A stretch of DNA of 64,000 nt from G963708235 sp963708235 (GTDB taxonomy: Bacteria; Actinomycetota; Acidimicrobiia; Spongiisociales; UBA5794). Shown here in pieces: positions 8,701 to 16,784 of this stretch. The stretch spans positions 1,736,001 to 1,800,000 of the forward strand of contig OY970200.1 in the NCBI GenBank assembly GCA_963708235.1, in the 5' to 3' direction. The notes under the pieces were generated by a model that made no database searches, was not told the DNA's origin, and worked only from the letters and a program-made list of their open reading frames with translations. Every line of letters starts with the position of its first letter. The first letter of the stretch is position 1. The position numbers and the translations under genes were made by a program.

Positions 8701-10044
8701 CTACCCCGGGCCGGCGGCTGCGGAGGTATCGCCGTGACCGTCGGAGTCGGCCGGCGGGTCACCGGCGACCGGAACCGTCGTCGCCTGGCGCGAGGTGACC
8801 GGGTCACCGAGGCCGCTGAGGATGTTGACTCCCGTGGCGTTCTCGATCTGCTCGGTGAGCTTGATCACCGTGGCGGGAAGCTGGCTGAGCATTCCGGGGA
8901 TCGACCCTCCCCCGTTGCCGGAATCGATCACCGACACCCGGTCGATGCTCACCCCCTCGACGGTGCTGACGATGCGGTCGACGAGATCGGGGAGCATGTT
9001 GAGCACGAAGATCCGCTCGGCGTCCTCTCCGGCTTCCTGATACTGCGCCACGAGACGACGGAACACCTCGATACCGGCGTTGCCGTCCTCGATGATCTTG
9101 GCGGCGTTCCCGACGGCTTCGAGTTCCTTCGCCTCCTTGGCGGCACGGGCCGGTTCGATCACATCGGCCTCGAGCCGGCGACGCTGCAGCTCGATGCGCT
9201 GCTGCTCCAACTCCTGCTGGGCGACGGTGCGCGCCCGGTCCGCCTCGACCTCGGCCTCGGCCTCCGCCGCCGCCGCCACGCGCTCGAGCTCGGCGTTGCG
9301 GACACGGAGGGCATTCTGGCGTTCGACGATGGCCAGGTCGGCTTCGACACGGGCGATCTCGCCGCGGCGGCGCGCCTCGGCCTCCTGCTCCTCGGCCTCG
9401 GTCTGGCGGAGAGCCTCGGCGACCCGGGCCTCCTTGAGCACGTGGGCGGTCTGGCGGCGACCCACCGAGTCGAGATACCCCACCTCGTCGGTGACGTTCT
9501 GGATCTTGAGCACATCGAGCTCGAGTCCGAGCGTCTTGATGTCGTCGTCGGCCTCGTCGATCAACGTCTGGGCGAACTTGAGCCGGTCCTCGTTGACCTC
9601 TTCGGGAGTGAGCGTGGCGAGCACGCCACGGAGGTTGGCCTCGAGCGTCTCCTTGGCGAGCTGCGGGATGAAGTCGGGGGGGCGCCCGAGGAACCGCTCC
9701 ATCGAGTTCTCCAGCAGCCCTTCCTTGCTGGAGATCTTGACGTTGGCGATGCCCTGGACGTTGAGCGGGATGGCGCCCTTCGAGTAGGCGTTGGACACGG
9801 CGACCTCGATGGGCAGGGTGTTGAGATCCATGAACTGGACCCGTTCGATGATCGGCCAGCGCAAGGTGCGTCCGCCCCTCAGCAGGCGGTATCCGATGGT
9901 GCGTCCGTCGGGAAGCTGTCTGGTCCGGCCGGTGATCACGGCGATCTGGTTCGGGGAACAGATCACGATGAACGAGCGCACGGCGAGCCCGGCGAAGAGT
10001 ACGGCGAGCAGGACCAGTCCTGCCAGGGTAAGGATCGTTTCCAT
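8701..10044 (-). CDS. flotillin-like SPFH domain protein
   Basis: A 447-residue flotillin: one N-terminal membrane anchor (about residues 3-22), an SPFH/PHB domain to about residue 200, then a long Glu/Ala-rich coiled coil (about 200-330) and a C-terminal oligomerisation part. Flotillins scaffold membrane microdomains and affect fluidity and membrane protease activity. ATG 10042-10044 is preceded by GAGGTG with six bases of spacing, better than GTG 10053. Downstream of an NfeD-like gene on the same strand, the usual NfeD2-flotillin pair. Confidence 0.9.
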   Translation of the reverse strand: METILTLAGLVLLAVLFAGLAVRSFIVICSPNQIAVITGRTRQLPDGRTIGYRLLRGGRTLRWPIIERVQFMDLNTLPIEVAVSNAYSKGAIPLNVQGIANVKISSKEGLLENSMERFLGRPPDFIPQLAKETLEANLRGVLATLTPEEVNEDRLKFAQTLIDEADDDIKTLGLELDVLKIQNVTDEVGYLDSVGRRQTAHVLKEARVAEALRQTEAEEQEAEARRRGEIARVEADLAIVERQNALRVRNAELERVAAAAEAEAEVEADRARTVAQQELEQQRIELQRRRLEADVIEPARAAKEAKELEAVGNAAKIIEDGNAGIEVFRRLVAQYQEAGEDAERIFVLNMLPDLVDRIVSTVEGVSIDRVSVIDSGNGGGSIPGMLSQLPATVIKLTEQIENATGVNILSGLGDPVTSRQATTVPVAGDPPADSDGHGDTSAAAGPG

Positions 10045-10128
10045 CAGGCACACCTCATTGTCTTGCGGGCGTCATTGTCAGCTGACCTCGTTGTCGAGGC
10101 GGGGACGGGTAGGAATCGGTCTGGTGCA

Positions 10129-10722
10129 CTACTCGAAGTCGTCCATGGCGGTGACCAGGGCGATGCTCTGGTCGATCTCGACGACGACCACGAGATCGCC
10201 CACCCCGAAGTAGGCATTGTCGGGGCGATAGGGCAGCGCCACATACGAGATGTCCTGACCGTCGAGGTCGACGGCGACCCGCCCCTTACGGTCCGCGCCG
10301 AGGGGAACGGTGACCCGACCGGTCCGGCCGACGATGTGGCGTTCGCCGACGGACGAATCGCTGCTGTTCCGGATCAGCCAGGACACCAGGGCACCGTGGG
10401 TCCAGGCCGCCACCAACCCCAGCAGTACGGCCCAGATTGCGGTCATCACCGGGTTGGTGCCGATCCACCCCAGCACCAGTCCGGTGAGACCGAAGAAGGC
10501 GGCGAAGAACGCCAGACCGGTCAGGGAGAAGAACGTCGCCAGGAACGAGGACACCGCCCCACCGTCGCCACCTCCGTCGCCGGCGCCGGCATCCTGGAGG
10601 TCGAACCCGTCACCGGCACCGCCCTCGGCGGCATCCCCGAAGAGAACGAAGAAACCCACCAGAGGCCAGCCGACCAGGGCGGCGAACAAATACCAGGGAG
10701 TCAACCCGTCCTCGATCCTCAC
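10129..10722 (-). CDS. NfeD/YuaF-like membrane protein with OB-fold tail
   Basis: About 197 residues. The N-terminal part has hydrophobic segments separated by an Ala/Gly/Asp-rich loop, and the C-terminal 80 residues form a soluble beta-rich domain (GRTGRVTVPLGADRKGRVAV), the OB fold seen in NfeD and YuaF proteins. These partner flotillins at the membrane. GTG 10720-10722 (VRIEDGLTPWY) is chosen because residues upstream of it overlap the divergent DUF2007 gene and are not protein-like. The exact start is uncertain. Confidence 0.75.
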   Translation of the reverse strand: MRIEDGLTPWYLFAALVGWPLVGFFVLFGDAAEGGAGDGFDLQDAGAGDGGGDGGAVSSFLATFFSLTGLAFFAAFFGLTGLVLGWIGTNPVMTAIWAVLLGLVAAWTHGALVSWLIRNSSDSSVGERHIVGRTGRVTVPLGADRKGRVAVDLDGQDISYVALPYRPDNAYFGVGDLVVVVEIDQSIALVTAMDDFE

Positions 10723-10818
10723 TCGACTGCGTCGCCATCCGAGTGTACCGATCGGTCTCCGGCGATCCCACTGCCGCCGGGATCGGCACTGGGATCCGTT
10801 CGATACCACAATGGTCGG

Positions 10819-11202
10819 ATGCAGCAGCACGCAGCGGCGTCCGGCCAGGGGCAGGGAGCCCGGTTCGTCAAGCTCACCACGCTGGGCAACCTCAACGTCG
10901 CCCACATCATGGCGGCGCGGTTGCGGGCCGAAGGTATCGAGGTCCGCCTCCACGGCGGTTCGCTGGGTGTCTACCCGGTGACGGTGGGGCGCATGGCCGA
11001 AACCGAGCTGTGGGTACTGAGCGACCGGATCGACGAGGCCAGCCAGGTGATGCTCGACGCCGAGGTCAATGACATCCTCGAGCCGGTGGTGGCGGGATCG
11101 CGGCCCCGCAACGGACTACCCATCGAGATCAGGGCCGTGGCGGTGGTGTTGGGTGTGGCGCTCGCCGCCCTCTACGTGTTGCGGATCGTGGCCCTCGCCT
11201 GA
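10819..11202 (+). CDS. DUF2007 family small membrane-anchored protein
   Basis: A 127-residue plus-strand protein with an N-terminal DUF2007-like domain: VKLTTLGNLNVAHIMAARLRAEGIEV, then a strand ending in LWVLSDRIDEASQVML. A single C-terminal transmembrane helix lies at about residues 105-124. DUF2007 domains are often labelled putative signal transducers; the function is unknown. Start ATG 10819-10821 is inside a much longer open frame whose upstream part is only the complement of the flotillin and NfeD genes. It faces away from the NfeD gene and runs toward prcA. Confidence 0.7.
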   Translation: MQQHAAASGQGQGARFVKLTTLGNLNVAHIMAARLRAEGIEVRLHGGSLGVYPVTVGRMAETELWVLSDRIDEASQVMLDAEVNDILEPVVAGSRPRNGLPIEIRAVAVVLGVALAALYVLRIVALA

Positions 11203-11237
11203 GATGCGGCGGCGGGGGCGGCCTGACCCCGTAGGCG

Positions 11238-11921
11238 TCAGCCTTCCCGGGCAGCCGTGATCTCGTCGGGAGCCACCCAGCGGAAGGTGCGCCGGGGTCG
11301 GGTCCGGTCGAGCACCGCCGCTTCCCAGTCGGCGGCGGCAACCTCACGGTCATCGATCTCCTCGATGGCGGTGGTGGCCAGCGCCATCGCCGGAGCCAGA
11401 TCCATGGTGGGCGCCCAGGAGTCTCCGAGTTTGGCGGCAAGTTGCTCTTCGGTGCCGCCCATGGCGCCGAACCCGTCAACCACACTGAGGGTGCCGTCGA
11501 ATCTGATCCGGAACAGCCGGGTGTCCTCGGGTTGCGCCCCGATCTCCGCCACCATGACCTCGACCTCGTACGGCTTGACCTCGTGGGTGAAGATCTGTCC
11601 GAGCGTCTGGGAGTAGGCGTTGGCGAGACCCCTGGCGGTGACGTCGGTACGGCTGTAGGCGTAGCCCTTGACGTCGGCGTAGCGGATCCCGGCGACGCGG
11701 AGGGTCTCGAACTCGTTGAAGCGTCCGACCCCGGCAAACGCCACCCGGTCGTAGATCTCTCCGAGCTTGTGCAGCGAGCCGCTCGGGTTCTCCCCCACCA
11801 GGAGCACCCCGTCGGCGTATTCCATCACCACCAGTGAACGGCCCCGGGCGATCCCCTTGCGGGCGAACTCGGCCTTGTCCTTGATGAGCTGTTCGGGCGG
11901 CACATAGAACGGGATGGTCAT
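11238..11921 (-). CDS. prcA: 20S proteasome alpha subunit PrcA
   Basis: A 227-residue alpha subunit forming the outer rings and gate of the bacterial 20S proteasome. The N-terminus YVPPEQLIKDKAEFARKGIARGRS matches the alpha-type N-terminal helix, and there is no N-terminal nucleophile Thr. The start ATG overlaps the prcB stop by four bases. Works with PrcB as core particle, opened by the ARC ATPase encoded upstream. Confidence 0.97.
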   Translation of the reverse strand: MTIPFYVPPEQLIKDKAEFARKGIARGRSLVVMEYADGVLLVGENPSGSLHKLGEIYDRVAFAGVGRFNEFETLRVAGIRYADVKGYAYSRTDVTARGLANAYSQTLGQIFTHEVKPYEVEVMVAEIGAQPEDTRLFRIRFDGTLSVVDGFGAMGGTEEQLAAKLGDSWAPTMDLAPAMALATTAIEEIDDREVAAADWEAAVLDRTRPRRTFRWVAPDEITAAREG

Positions 11922-12745
11922 GGCCGGCCCTCCATCACCTCGGCGGCGACGGCGGCAAGACGCTCGTCGGAGACCGTGGCGAGCCCGACCGAGGTCACGG
12001 TGACCACGTTGGGATAGATCCCACGCCGAACATCCGGACCTCCGGTGGCGGAATCCTCCTCGGCGGCGGCGACCAGCGCTTCGATGGCGATACGCAGCGC
12101 CGCTTCCTCGTCCATGTCGTCGCGATAGGCGCCCTTGAGGAAGGCCTTGGCCTCGGCGCCGCCCGACCCGGTGGTGGCGTACTCGCGCTCCTCGTAGCGG
12201 CCGCCCACGACATCGAAGGTGTAGAGCTGGCCCTCGTCGGCGACCTCGTCGTATCCACAGAACAACGGCACCACCGCCAGACCCTGGAACGCCATCGGGA
12301 GGTGGTTGCGGACCATGCGGGCGAGGTAGTTCGCCTTGCCCTCGAGACTGAGGCGGGTGCCCTCGATCTTCTCGTAGTGTTCGAGTTCGGTCTGGAACAG
12401 CCGGATCAGCTCGACCGCCATCCCTGCGGTGCCGGAGATCGCCACCGCCGAGTAGTCGTCGGCGGCGAACACCTTCTGGATCCGTTTGTGGGCGATGACG
12501 TTGCCGGCGGTGGCGCGGCGGTCTCCCGCCATCACCACACCGTCGGCGTAGCGGAGAGCCAACACCGTGGTTCCCTCGGGCACATCGGGCAGCTCACCCG
12601 GCGCCACGGTCCAGCTCGGTGCGACCCCCTGGGAACGGAGTACCTCGGCGAAGCCGCGGCCGGAACTCAGCAGCGGGGGCATCGATGAGGTGCCGACACC
12701 GGGGAGCCCGGTTCCCTGGCCGAGATCGTCTCGGCCGGTCCTCAC
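11918..12745 (-). CDS. prcB: 20S proteasome beta subunit PrcB
   Basis: A 275-residue precursor of the catalytic beta subunit. A propeptide of about 58 residues precedes the catalytic Thr59 in PEGTTVLAL; autocleavage before this Thr creates the active site. Supporting residues follow in GDRRATAGN (Asp/Arg region) and the Lys of HKRIQKVF. GTG 12743-12745 overlaps the pup stop by four bases (GTGA), so prcB translation is probably coupled to pup. Confidence 0.97.
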   Translation of the reverse strand: MRTGRDDLGQGTGLPGVGTSSMPPLLSSGRGFAEVLRSQGVAPSWTVAPGELPDVPEGTTVLALRYADGVVMAGDRRATAGNVIAHKRIQKVFAADDYSAVAISGTAGMAVELIRLFQTELEHYEKIEGTRLSLEGKANYLARMVRNHLPMAFQGLAVVPLFCGYDEVADEGQLYTFDVVGGRYEEREYATTGSGGAEAKAFLKGAYRDDMDEEAALRIAIEALVAAAEEDSATGGPDVRRGIYPNVVTVTSVGLATVSDERLAAVAAEVMEGRP

Positions 12746-12936
12746 TCGCCGCCCTTCTGGACGTAGTTCTTGACGAACTCTTCGGCGTTCTCCTCGAGCA
12801 CCGAGTCGATCTCTTCGAGGAGGTCGTCGATCCGCTCGGTGAGCTCTTCCGCCTGTTCCGGTACCTGCGGATCGACTTCAGTGGTGTCGACCTCGGTGGT
12901 GTCCGGCGTCGTCTGTTTGCGATCTTGTTCAGCCAT
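12742..12936 (-). CDS. pup: prokaryotic ubiquitin-like protein Pup, Glu-ended
   Basis: A 64-residue intrinsically disordered modifier. The N-terminus is Thr/Asp-rich, the middle is the helix-forming ARC-binding region (EELTERIDDLLEEIDSVLEE), and the end is VKNYVQKGGE. The final codon is GAG, so Pup is made in the Glu form that PafA can ligate without prior deamidation, unlike the Gln form of Mycobacterium. ATG 12934-12936 lies eight bases inside the end of the frame-corrected dop, and the stop overlaps prcB. Confidence 0.97.
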   Translation of the reverse strand: MAEQDRKQTTPDTTEVDTTEVDPQVPEQAEELTERIDDLLEEIDSVLEENAEEFVKNYVQKGGE

Positions 12937-14414
12937 TGTCGCCTCCCAGGGCCCGAATCAAAGCGGCAGGTGTGTCACTCTGGTCGAGGATCGTTTCGAC
13001 CATGTCCTTCGAACCGCGCAGGGGTTCCATCATAGGCACCCGCTTCAGCGACTCCTCGCCCGTGTCGAAGACGAGCGAGTCCCAGTTGGCGGCCACGAGC
13101 GCCGACCCGAAGCGGGACACACACCGGCCGCGAAAGTACGCCCGGGTGTCTTCGGGCGGTTCGGAGACGGCGTGCGCCACCTCGTCGTCGTCGAAGAGCC
13201 GACGCATCCTGCCGGCACCCACCAGACGGTGGTAGAGACCGCGATCGGGGTCGACGTCGTGGTACTGGAGGTCGAGGAGACGCATCTTCGGATCGTCCCA
13301 GTCCAGGTCGTCGCGCTCGGCGATATCCCAGCAGGAGGCGGTACTTCGCCACCCAGTCGAGCCGGTCGGCCAGCCGGAGCGGGTCCGCCTCGAGATCGGT
13401 CAACACCGACTCCCACACCGCCACCACATCGGCGAAGATCTCGTCCTGGTCGCTGTCGTGGAGGTACTTGGTGGCCCATTCCAGGTACTGCCACTGGGCG
13501 GCGAGGGCGGTGATGGTCCGGCCGCTCTCGAGCTCGTAGACCCCGTTCAGGTCGAGGTCGTGGCTGATCTGCCAGGTGGCCGCCACCGGCCGGTCCAGCA
13601 CCAGCGGTTCGGGAAGGGCGCCGTCCTCGAGGGCGGAGAGGATCAGCATGGCGGAACCCAGCTTGAGGAAGGTCTGGGTCTCGGAGAGGTTGGCGTCGCC
13701 GATGATGACATGGAGGCGCCGGTACCTGGCGGGGTCGGCATGCGGCTCGTCGCGGGTGTTGATGATGGGCCGCTTCAAGGTGGTCTCCAGCCCGACCTCC
13801 TCCTCGAAGAAGTCGGCGCGCTGGGTGATCTGGAAGTCCGCCTTCGGACGTCCGTTCTCGGAGCCGACCTTGCCCGAGCCGGTGAAGATCTGGCGCGTCA
13901 CCAGGAACCCGGTGAAGTGTCGGACCACCTCACCGAACGGAACGGACCGTGCCAGCAGGTAGTTCTCGTGGGTTCCGTAGGAGTTGCCCTTGCCGTCGCT
14001 GTTGTTCTTGTGGGCGAAGATCCGCTCCTCGGGAGGCATCATGGCCCGCGCCGAGGCGACGGCTCGCGCCATGATCATCTCGCCCGCCTTCTCGTACAGG
14101 GCGGCCTGGAGCGGTCCGGTGCATTCCGGGGTGGAGTATTCGGGGTGGGCGTGATCGACGTAGAGCCGGGCGCCGTTGGCGAGGACCACGTTGACCAGCC
14201 CGGTTTCGAGTTCGATCGGGAGCGGGTCGTCGGTGTACCCGCCACGGGCGTCCCGGCCCGGCGATTCCTCGTCGAACGACCACTGGATCCTGGCCCGCCC
14301 GCCCCGGTACGCATTGATCAAGGTGCTCGACGCCAGGACCGGGTTGTACTCGGCCTGATTGCGCACCGTGATGCCGTACTCGGTTTCGGTACCGAGAACC
14401 TTGGGCAACGCCAT
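12929..14414 (-). CDS. dop: Pup deamidase/depupylase Dop, frameshifted
   Basis: Dop removes Pup from substrates and, where Pup ends in Gln, deamidates it. N-terminal frame: GTETEYG (8-14), the Dop-type loop (ESPGRDARGG), LYVDHAHPEYSTPE with Asp87, and KNNSDGKGNSYGTHENYL. After ...LLLGYR near base 13320 the frame breaks: the homologous continuation ERDDLDWDDPKMRLLDLQYH lies one base further on and ends at 12929. Removing one C of the CGCCGAG at 13319 restores about 494 residues, the family's normal length, and an 8-base overlap with pup. Uncorrected, the frame runs on as unrelated Arg-rich sequence to 12975. Confidence 0.9.
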
Positions 14415-14491
14415 CGGTCAGGGGTCCCGTCTCACCGGTGTCGTCCCGGACCCGACCGGTCCACACGTGACGGGGGCACCCATTGGCCGGC

Positions 14492-16210
14492 TCACAGATA
14501 CTGACCGGGGGTCACCGCTTCGATGCTGCGGCTCTCGCCGTCACCCTGGATCAGGGTGCGGACATAGACGATCCGCTCGCCCTTCTTGCCGGAGATGCGA
14601 GCCCAGTCATCGGGGTTGGTGGTGTTGGGCAGATCTTCGTGCTCCTGGAACTCCTGGACCACGGCGCGATCGAGATCTTCGGCGACCAGCCCCGGTGGCT
14701 CTCCGGCGATCTCGCGCTTGATGGCGTCCTTCTTGGCGCGCCGCACGATGTTCTCGATCATGGCGCCGCTGGAGAAGTCCTTGAAGTAGAGCACCTCACG
14801 ATCGCCGTTGGCGTAGGTGACTTCGAGGAACCGGTTCCGGTCGGTGGTCTCGTACATCCGATCGACCACCTGGTCGATGAGGGTGGTGATCATGGTTGGG
14901 GTGTCGTCGTGGCGTTCCCGCTCGGCGGCGGCGTACGGCAGCACATCGGTCAGGTAGATCGAGAAGATCTGGCGGGCGGCGGCGGCGTCGGGGCGTTCGA
15001 TCTTGACCTTGACATCGAGTCGCCCGGGGCGGAGGATCGCCGGGTCGATGAGGTCCTCCCGGTTGGAGGCACCGATGACGATGACGTTCTTCAGCGTTTC
15101 TACACCGTCGAGCTCGGAGAGAAGCTGGGGGACGATGGTCGACTCGACGTCGGACGAGACCCCGGTGCCGCGGGTGCGGAACAGCGAGTCCATCTCGTCG
15201 AAGAAGACGATGACCGGCACACCCTCGTCGGACTTCTCCTTGGCGCGCTGGAAGATCAGCCTGATCTGGCGCTCGGTCTCCCCGACATACTTGTTGAGCA
15301 GCTCCGGGCCCTTGATGTTGAGGAAGTAGCTGCGGGTGTCCTCGTTGCCCTCTTTGGCGGCGACGGCCTTGGCCAGGTTGTTGGCGACCGCCTTGGCGAT
15401 CAGCGTCTTGCCACACCCCGGCGGACCGTAGAGCAGGACCCCCTTGGGGGCGGCCAGCCCGTATTCCTCGAACCGCTCCTTGTGGACGTAGGGAAGCTCG
15501 ACCGCATCCTGGATGGCGATGATCTGGTCGGTGAGCCCTCCGATGTCCTCATAGGTGACATCGGGAACCTCTTCCAGCACCAGTTCCTCGACCTCGGGGC
15601 GGATCAGCTTCTCGTAGGCGAGCGCGGTTTTCGGGTCGAGACGGACATGGTCCCCGACACGGAGGAACTCGCCGCGGAGCGGGGCGGCGATCTCGATCAC
15701 CCGCTCGTCGTCGGCCCTGCCCAGGATGACGAGTCGATGGTCATCGAGCACTTCCTTGATGGTGACCACGTCACCCCCGGCCTCGAAGGAGCGGACATCG
15801 ATGACGTTGAAGGATTCGTTGAGGAGAACCTCCTGGCCGACCTCGAGCGCCTTGATCTCGATGTTCGGCTCGACGTTGACCCGGAGCTTCCGTCCCGCGG
15901 TGTGGACGTCGGCCGTCCCGTCCTCGTTGATCCGCAGCACCGTGCCGAACGGGTTGGGAGGAGCACTGAGCTTCTCCACCTCCTCACGCAGCAGACCGAG
16001 CTGTTGGCGGGTCTCCTCGAGAACGGCGGTCAGCTTCTGGTTCTGCGACGCCGACTGGGCGAGCCGGTTCTTGGCTTCGAGAAGACGCTCCTCCAGAACC
16101 CGAACCCGGCGCGGAGCATCCTGGAGACGGCGCCGCAGAACGGCGATCTCCTCCTCCAGCATCCGGACCGTGGCCCGGAGCTGCTGAGCCTGGCTCTCGT
16201 TCTGCTCCAC
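14492..16210 (-). CDS. arc: proteasome-associated AAA ATPase ARC/Mpa
   Basis: A 572-residue hexameric unfoldase that binds pupylated proteins and feeds them to PrcAB. Order: N-terminal coiled coil that captures Pup (roughly residues 5-75), two OB-fold domains, AAA module with Walker A GPPGCGKT and Walker B VIVFFDEMDSL, arginine-finger region LRPGRLDVKV, and C-terminal GQYL, the HbYX-type docking tail that opens the proteasome gate. GTG 16208-16210 follows AGGAGG by four bases; the upstream extension is not needed. Confidence 0.96.
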   Translation of the reverse strand: MEQNESQAQQLRATVRMLEEEIAVLRRRLQDAPRRVRVLEERLLEAKNRLAQSASQNQKLTAVLEETRQQLGLLREEVEKLSAPPNPFGTVLRINEDGTADVHTAGRKLRVNVEPNIEIKALEVGQEVLLNESFNVIDVRSFEAGGDVVTIKEVLDDHRLVILGRADDERVIEIAAPLRGEFLRVGDHVRLDPKTALAYEKLIRPEVEELVLEEVPDVTYEDIGGLTDQIIAIQDAVELPYVHKERFEEYGLAAPKGVLLYGPPGCGKTLIAKAVANNLAKAVAAKEGNEDTRSYFLNIKGPELLNKYVGETERQIRLIFQRAKEKSDEGVPVIVFFDEMDSLFRTRGTGVSSDVESTIVPQLLSELDGVETLKNVIVIGASNREDLIDPAILRPGRLDVKVKIERPDAAAARQIFSIYLTDVLPYAAAERERHDDTPTMITTLIDQVVDRMYETTDRNRFLEVTYANGDREVLYFKDFSSGAMIENIVRRAKKDAIKREIAGEPPGLVAEDLDRAVVQEFQEHEDLPNTTNPDDWARISGKKGERIVYVRTLIQGDGESRSIEAVTPGQYL

Positions 16211-16453
16211 CCCGCCTCCTTCGGCTTGTGCCCGGGCCCCCACCGGCTGCACGCCTGGCCCGGGAAATCAGTGTAGGCCCGCATCGGTTGAACAGACACG
16301 ACTTCTCAGCCCTCGGACCGGCCCCACCGTGAGCGTCGGCGACATCCCCTCCGGTGCGGCCCGTCGGCACCGAAAGGCAGGTTGCCGGACCGTGTTCGGT
16401 AGAGTGGGGAACACGCCATTCGAGGCCATCGTCTACAAAGGTTTCACGCCACC

Positions 16454-16699
16454 ATGAAGGTTTGGATCGACCAGGATCTCTGCACCGGCGACGGACTCTG
16501 TGAGGAAATCGCCCCGGATGTGTTCGTTCTCCTCGACGACGGACTCGCCTACGTGCGCGAGGGCGACATGATCTTCGCCGAGTCCGAGGGAAACGCCCAG
16601 GGTGCCACCGGTCTCGCCGCCATCCCCGACGGTCAGCTCGACCTCGTCGTCGAGTCCGCCGAGGAATGTCCCGGCGAGTGCATCTTCATCGAGCCCTGA
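16454..16699 (+). CDS. single-cluster ferredoxin
   Basis: An 81-residue acidic ferredoxin. Cysteines are arranged C10-TGDGL-C16 and CPGEC near residues 71-75. The Asp/Gly where a second cluster cysteine would be expected is typical of 3Fe-4S or single 4Fe-4S ferredoxins of Actinobacteria, which usually pass electrons to cytochromes P450 or other oxidoreductases. No partner enzyme is nearby. It is transcribed away from arc and converges on the PKD-domain gene; AAAGG lies 12 bases before the ATG. Confidence 0.85.
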   Translation: MKVWIDQDLCTGDGLCEEIAPDVFVLLDDGLAYVREGDMIFAESEGNAQGATGLAAIPDGQLDLVVESAEECPGECIFIEP

Positions 16700-16745
16700 A
16701 CTGCTCCTTCCGGCTCCCCGCCCCGGGCTGACCCGGTGCGCAACG

Positions 16746-16775
16746 GAGGGGGTCAGGCGCCACCCCGACCCCCTC
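16746..16775. terminator. hairpin between convergent ferredoxin and PKD genes
   Basis: GAGGGGGTC at 16746-16754 pairs perfectly with GACCCCCTC at 16767-16775 across a 12-base loop. It lies between two converging genes, where a bidirectional terminator would be expected. There is no U-tract, so it is a structural call only. Confidence 0.5.
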
Positions 16776-16784
16776 GATGCGATG

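Noticed and set aside
8734..10818. Upstream part of the long plus-strand frame ending at 11202
   Set aside because: It is antisense to flotillin and NfeD; only the last 127 codons look like a real protein (DUF2007).
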